The position numbers were made by a program, and so were the translations under genes. Positions 59,591 through 64,000 of a stretch of 64,000 nucleotides of DNA are shown piece after piece. Below the pieces are notes generated by a model that worked only from the letters and a program-made list of their open reading frames with translations, had not been told where the DNA came from and ran no database searches. The first letter of the stretch is position 1, and each line of letters starts with the position of its first letter. Origin of the DNA: Glandiceps talaboti (taxonomy: Eukaryota; Hemichordata; Enteropneusta; Spengelidae); assembly GCF_964340395.1 (NCBI RefSeq), contig NC_135558.1, positions 20,121,371 to 20,185,370 of the forward strand, in the 5' to 3' direction.

Positions 59591-60359
59591 TAAATACCAG
59601 TACCTGCATAAATTAAAAGACAACAGAAATGTACACATAGTTCATTGTCTTAGTATTGATCTCATATATGCACCAAGATACTTTGTTGCCTTTGCTTAGA
59701 CAATGGTAAAAAGGTAAACATATACTGTAGGTCAGCATTAGAGGGTGTCATCTGGAACCAGGTAGTGTTCACATTGACTTTTTACTCTAGGACAAGACCA
59801 GGCTGTAGCCTAAACCAGCTTCTCACCTTGGACAAAATCTTATGCGTCCCAGGACAATTAACTGTTCACACTTGTTTTGTTTTTTTGGACCAGGGCCTGG
59901 CCATACACAAAATGTTAAATGTGAACAGCCTAATTAATGTTCCACAATATCCAGGTGACAATACTGGTCCATGGTACAGACTGTTCACTCTCTAGAACTC
60001 ACGTTGCAAGGCAATCACTTTATTACCAGGGCTTGTCTCTCCTTTTAATTTCCTTGTGTACGAAATTAATTGAAACACTTTGGTGACCTGGCATGGTATT
60101 ATTGTCCTCAAAATAATTGCAATCGTATGTAGACTAGTGTGTAAGCTATAATGTTAAAAATTACAAAGCCTATGACCAATTGACAGTTTTTCATAACATT
60201 AAAATGGATTTTTTTATTAGCCATGGCAATAGTTTATGCATTGATGCTATTTCATTGTATATTAAGTACGTTGAGTTAATTAGGCTGTTGATATTACTAA
60301 AAATCCTGGCCGTGGCCTGGTCCCAGGAAACAAATTAATCCAGAATTAACTTTTGGTAT

Positions 60360-60475
60360 GTGTTCACATCAACTATTTTATGTGACAATGGCACTTCATA
60401 GTGTACATTAATTATGTTGAAGAGAATATACATGGGTTGACTGGTTATGGGTAATAATATGGCAAGACAGTAGTC
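60360..60475. repeat. Local repeat pair, second copy
   Basis: CATAGTGTACATTAATTATGTTGAAGAGAATAT and ATGGGTAATAATATGGCAAGA match 59400-59590. Confidence 0.6.
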
Positions 60476-60864
60476 GGACTGTATAGTAACTAAGTAACTG
60501 ATTTCTCTAAGACCCTTGTACCATGCATTTCAAAACCATGATATGGTTCCTTCCTCAGTCACTTGATTGTATTACCAATAATGTTTATGATTCTCTATAG
60601 AGAATAGATCCATGATCATTATACAATGTCTTGTTTGCTTATGATATGTGTTCCTTGTTTGCTTTTTTGGCAGACTAGTTGATTAAATTAAATATTTGTA
60701 ATTATTTATGACATTCCAGTTTAATGTTACTCATCATGGCAGCAGACTTGTAAATTATGAACAATAAATGTGCAGTAATTTTCTGATGACATGCATAGAT
60801 TGCCATTTTTCAACAAAGTATACAATAATATAGCATTTTCTTGTTTTTCCTCTTGTTATCCACT

Positions 60865-61306
60865 CAGGATCTACACTGTCAGGTATGCCTAAGAGGTCAA
60901 AACTTCAAGATGGACATTATCAAGGCTGATGGAAGAATACAAAACCTTAAGAAAAGCCATGATGCTTTGGTGAATATCCATATTTCAAAAGATATGAAGT
61001 ACCTAGAAGAAAATGTGATAATGACATTGTTGTGTGCATATGTTAACATATGTTGGGGTACAATGTTTATTTTTTTCCATCAATCATGCACTTGTCAACA
61101 TGCCCAAGAGGTTTAATTACATCGAGGTTATATTTCAAAGAGCGCTCGAAGATCATAGAATTGCAATTGATGAGGAAGATGAGGAGACAAAAGAGGGCAC
61201 AAGTTTTATCCATCAGATATCAGGAGAAAAGATGCTCTGTCTATTTCTGAAGAGGCATTTGCAGCTGTTGCCCTTCATGAATGGATGGCCTGTCTTGCGT
61301 AAGTAT
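60865..61306 (+). CDS. Unrecognised exon-like ORFs
   Basis: Two stretches have coding character. The first is QNFKMDIIKADGRIQNLKKS, then HDALVNIHISKDMKYLEENV (60865-61025). The second is NYIEVIFQRALEDHRIAIDE and EDEETKEG (61115-61200), which changes frame to HKFYPSDIRRKDALSISEEA, FAAVALHEWMACL before a donor GTAAGT at 61301. Frame continuity needs a shift near 61200, so this is either a decayed gene or an exon with boundaries I cannot resolve. No domain was recognised. Confidence 0.3.
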
Positions 61307-61439
61307 TTATATTTTCTTTTCTTACTTTCTTACTTACGTTTGTAGCACATTCATAAAGAAAACACACCAACTTGTGTCTACAGACCTGCTGCAACCTTTG
61401 ATATTTTTTTTTTTGGGGGGGGGGTTGGATTATAGATTG

Positions 61440-61830
61440 GGTTCTGTCCGTGTGTGTGGGTCCGACCGGAGTCATTCATGGACATTCATGGACCAATTAT
61501 TTTCAATCTTAGTCTATGGATAATAAACGATGTCATACATAAGCACGTTAATTTGTTTAGGGATATTATGCAATTTAGCCGATTAAGAGCCATTTTTGGG
61601 TCAAAAAATGTGAATTTTTGGTCAAAAATCTTGATCTCCAAAACTACTGGGCAGATTGACCTAATATTTGGTAGGAATATTCTCAGAATTGTTCTTCTGC
61701 AACATTTGGCCATAGCAACAGTGACCATGCCCATAGCAACAACTAAGTGGTAGTATGTTTTGGTCTAATAACAACATCATTAGGTAGGCAAGTGAGTAAA
61801 CATTCAAAAAATGTTTGCAAGTACAACCTT
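61440..61830. repeat. Tandemly duplicated repeat block, first copy
   Basis: Shares with 62985-63180 the order 'ggaccaatt.tt.ttcaa.cttagt', 'atacata.gcacgt.aatttgttt..gatatta' and 'gccattttt', and with 63480-63850 'aaaactactgggcagat.gacctaatatttggtaggaat' and 'catcattaggtaggcaagtgagtaaacatt'. Confidence 0.6.
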
Positions 61831-62127
61831 TGGGAATTTTTAAATAGGGGATGTTTATTGTGCTTTGATTTTAAAAGGTGTAAATTTAAAATGTTAACAA
61901 TTAACACAGGTATTAAGTTCAACTCATACAGGAACTTTCACCATGCGCTGATTGTGCCATTACCTTACATTGTTGTGTTACACTTGAAAGCTCTATATCA
62001 TTCTCTTAAATTGCAGACATAGGTGCCTTACAGAGGAGAGCTATATGAGGAAGTATGCACATTTTTCATTTTTCCTTTCCTCAATATGAGGGTATTTAAT
62101 ATAGTTGTACTGATTCTGTTTTTTCAG

Positions 62128-62271
62128 AAACCATTCTTGGGTTAGCTTCAGAGGTTTTTCAGAAGCATACAATGATGTTGTGAGACAACTCAAAGGAGAC
62201 GTCATAATGAAAGACTTCTTACAAAATAAAGCTGAGCCCTCAACATCTGCACAAATACGGTGTTGTTTCTG
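62128..62271 (+). CDS. Unrecognised exon, joins in phase to the previous one
   Basis: Bounded by TTTTTTCAG| and CTG|GTAAGT. Read in the phase left by the donor at 61301, it gives ANHSWVSFRGFSEAYNDVVR, then QLKGDVIMKDFLQNKAEPST. Open throughout, family unknown. Confidence 0.35.
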
Positions 62272-62733
62272 GTAAGTGAAATTGAACTTGTGTATTAATA
62301 TATGGCAATTTCAGTTATTGTTCTTTTAACTCTTACGAAATCTTTCTGTGCAGCAGAGAAAACTTCAGGGGACTAAACATATCTAGATTGTGTTCCTGCA
62401 TCCATATTCTTTGTTCCTATACACAAATATTAAACATAAAGTATTACAAAGTTTTTACTTTTATGATGCAATTAAAAGAAATACTCTAATCCAATATACT
62501 TATTTTAAATGGAACTTCCATTAATAAAACATGTGACAACTTCAGTTGTATCTGTGCTACAGAAAAATTGAACTGTGTTAAACTATTACACTGGTTTGAG
62601 CTTTGACAAAAGTCTCCTTACTATGTTGACGTCAACAATTATTGTTACTGTATGCATCCATTTTCTTGTAGCCCATCAATTCTAAAATCACAAAACTTCT
62701 TGTATGTTAAAACGTTATGTTTGTATAATTACA

Positions 62734-62940
62734 GGTTCACAAATACAGTTACAGAAAAAAGCTGTGTCAGATATGTTTTTCAATGGGGAATTGGCATATG
62801 AAATCATAACAGCGAAAGCAGAAGAACAGTATCTTTTCATCCAGTCAAGTGACAGGGAAAAGCATATGGAAAAGATAATATCTACCATTGCACATGGCAT
62901 GTACAGCCAAGATTGTCATGGCGATTGCCAGGCGGGGGGT
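62734..62940 (+). CDS. Unrecognised exon-like ORF
   Basis: After TAATTACAG| an open frame reads GSQIQLQKKAVSDMFFNGEL, AYEIITAKAEEQYLFIQSSD and REKHMEKIISTIAHGMYSQD. The amphipathic, charged composition looks like protein, but the phase does not match the exon ending at 62271, so the gene is incomplete or broken. Confidence 0.35.
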
Positions 62941-62984
62941 ATGTTAATTGTAAAGTCTGCTTATCAGATGCACTAATGAACAAT

Positions 62985-63860
62985 GTAGTACAAATTATTT
63001 TAGCCGGAGCTGTTTCTTGGAGATGCCTGGACCAATTTTTATTCAAACTTAGTACAGGGGCAACATACTATGGCATACATATGCACGTCAATTTGTTTCT
63101 TGATATTATCCAATATGGCCGCCTAGCAGCCATTTTGTTTGTGATTTTTCCGTGTCCAAAGCCATAACTCAGACATGCTTGAACAGGCCCCCCCCCTACC
63201 CCAATTGAGGAGCTCATTAGTGGTTAACTTGTGCATTATGTGTGATTTAGGTGAGGGGTGGGGTGGGAACAATACTTTTTTGGTCTTGTTGGCAGATTTT
63301 TTTTAGCACAATTGAACTAGGTTCAGTAGTGCTATAGGCCAGTAGTGTCTGTGTGTGTGTGTATGTACGACTCAAAAACTGCCAGCCCCTACTGTTTTGA
63401 AGGGACATATACTTGTGATGTCTAGTTGGGAAATTGTTCAAATGAAAATGTTCGCGTCACAGGTGTGTGGTTTTGGTCAAACGTGATTTTTGGTAAGAAG
63501 AAAACTAAAACTCAGAAACTACTCGGCAGTCTGGTCTGAAATTTGGTGGGAATGTTCTCAAGAGGGTGTAAATTAAGACTTGTTCGTGACATTATGATTT
63601 CACCAATATACAAATATAGAAACTGGGGCTAAAATCTGTCTTTTTGGTAAAAAAAACTTCTATTACAAACTTGGAAGTTCTTGGACTGGAACTTGGTGAG
63701 ATGCTACTAGACTTATTTTGCAGATGTTCAAACCTTTTGACTATTAAAATTGGCCCAATCAACCATGGCAACAGCCAAATGGCATTATGTTTTAGTGAAA
63801 TAACATCACTTTGTAGACAAATGAGTAAACATTTTAAAAATCTATGCAAATACTTCTACC
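62985..63860. repeat. Tandemly duplicated repeat block, second copy
   Basis: A diverged copy of 61440-61830, about 1.55-2.0 kb away in the same orientation, with an internal GT microsatellite at 63348-63364. No coding potential was seen. Confidence 0.6.
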
Positions 63861-64000
63861 AACCTGACCACACCCATAATAACAGTCAAATGATTTGCAA
63901 AGATTACAATAGGGTAGATAGGCAACTTCTTGGTCGTTTAGCAAATTAACATGTATACCTAGCATGGCTCACCATGTGAAATGTTTTGAAAACAGTACAG
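63861..64000. other. Window end; nothing recognised
   Basis: A short remainder with no identifiable feature. Confidence 0.4.

Overview
Eukaryotic nuclear DNA from an invertebrate animal. The AT-rich sequence has split genes with GT-AG introns, very high microsatellite density, CR1/L2-type LINEs, foldback elements and small elements with terminal inverted repeats. LDLa/MAM receptors and secreted C-type lectins next to BEN and Myb/SANT-type sequences would fit an invertebrate deuterostome (acorn worm or lancelet). That is inference, and the species cannot be fixed from this window. Exons were assembled by eye from splice sites, reading phase and domain motifs.

Layout. 0-2.4 kb: an exon encoding a BEN domain, a reverse-transcriptase relic and a damaged Myb/SANT-like gene. 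2.4-7.7 kb: repeats and a LINE 3' relic. 7.7-20.7 kb, minus strand: one essentially complete 13-exon gene for a type I membrane protein (signal peptide, LDLa, MAM, LDLa, MAM, Pro/Thr stalk, transmembrane helix, short tail). One splice junction in it is off by a single nucleotide, and an array of copied 5' splice sites follows exon 6. 21-24.3 kb: repeats, including two foldback elements. 24.6-26.3 kb: a cyclophilin-like gene or gene relic running into a GA microsatellite. 27.4-30.4 kb (minus) and 42.3-45.3 kb (plus): two divergently oriented paralogous secreted C-type lectin genes with the same exon phases, including a 22- or 13-nt microexon. 30.7-36.2 kb, between the lectins: an apparently full-length two-ORF LINE inserted in the reading frame of an older LINE. 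36.3-42.3 kb: tetranucleotide arrays, a 60-bp minisatellite and another LINE relic.

47.0-48.1 kb, minus: a small secreted-peptide-like gene with a TATA box. 49.85-54.44 kb: a diverged inverted duplication around a microsatellite core, with a TATA box, leader exon and splice donor facing outward from each arm. 54.6-55.0 kb: a LINE relic. 57.17-58.84 kb: a complete foldback transposon with a 7-bp target duplication and an internal helix-turn-helix-like ORF. 59-64 kb: locally duplicated repeats and several unrecognised exon-like ORFs.

The receptor and the lectins are extracellular recognition proteins, which suggests a secreted or immune-type role for the locus, but nothing here proves a shared pathway.
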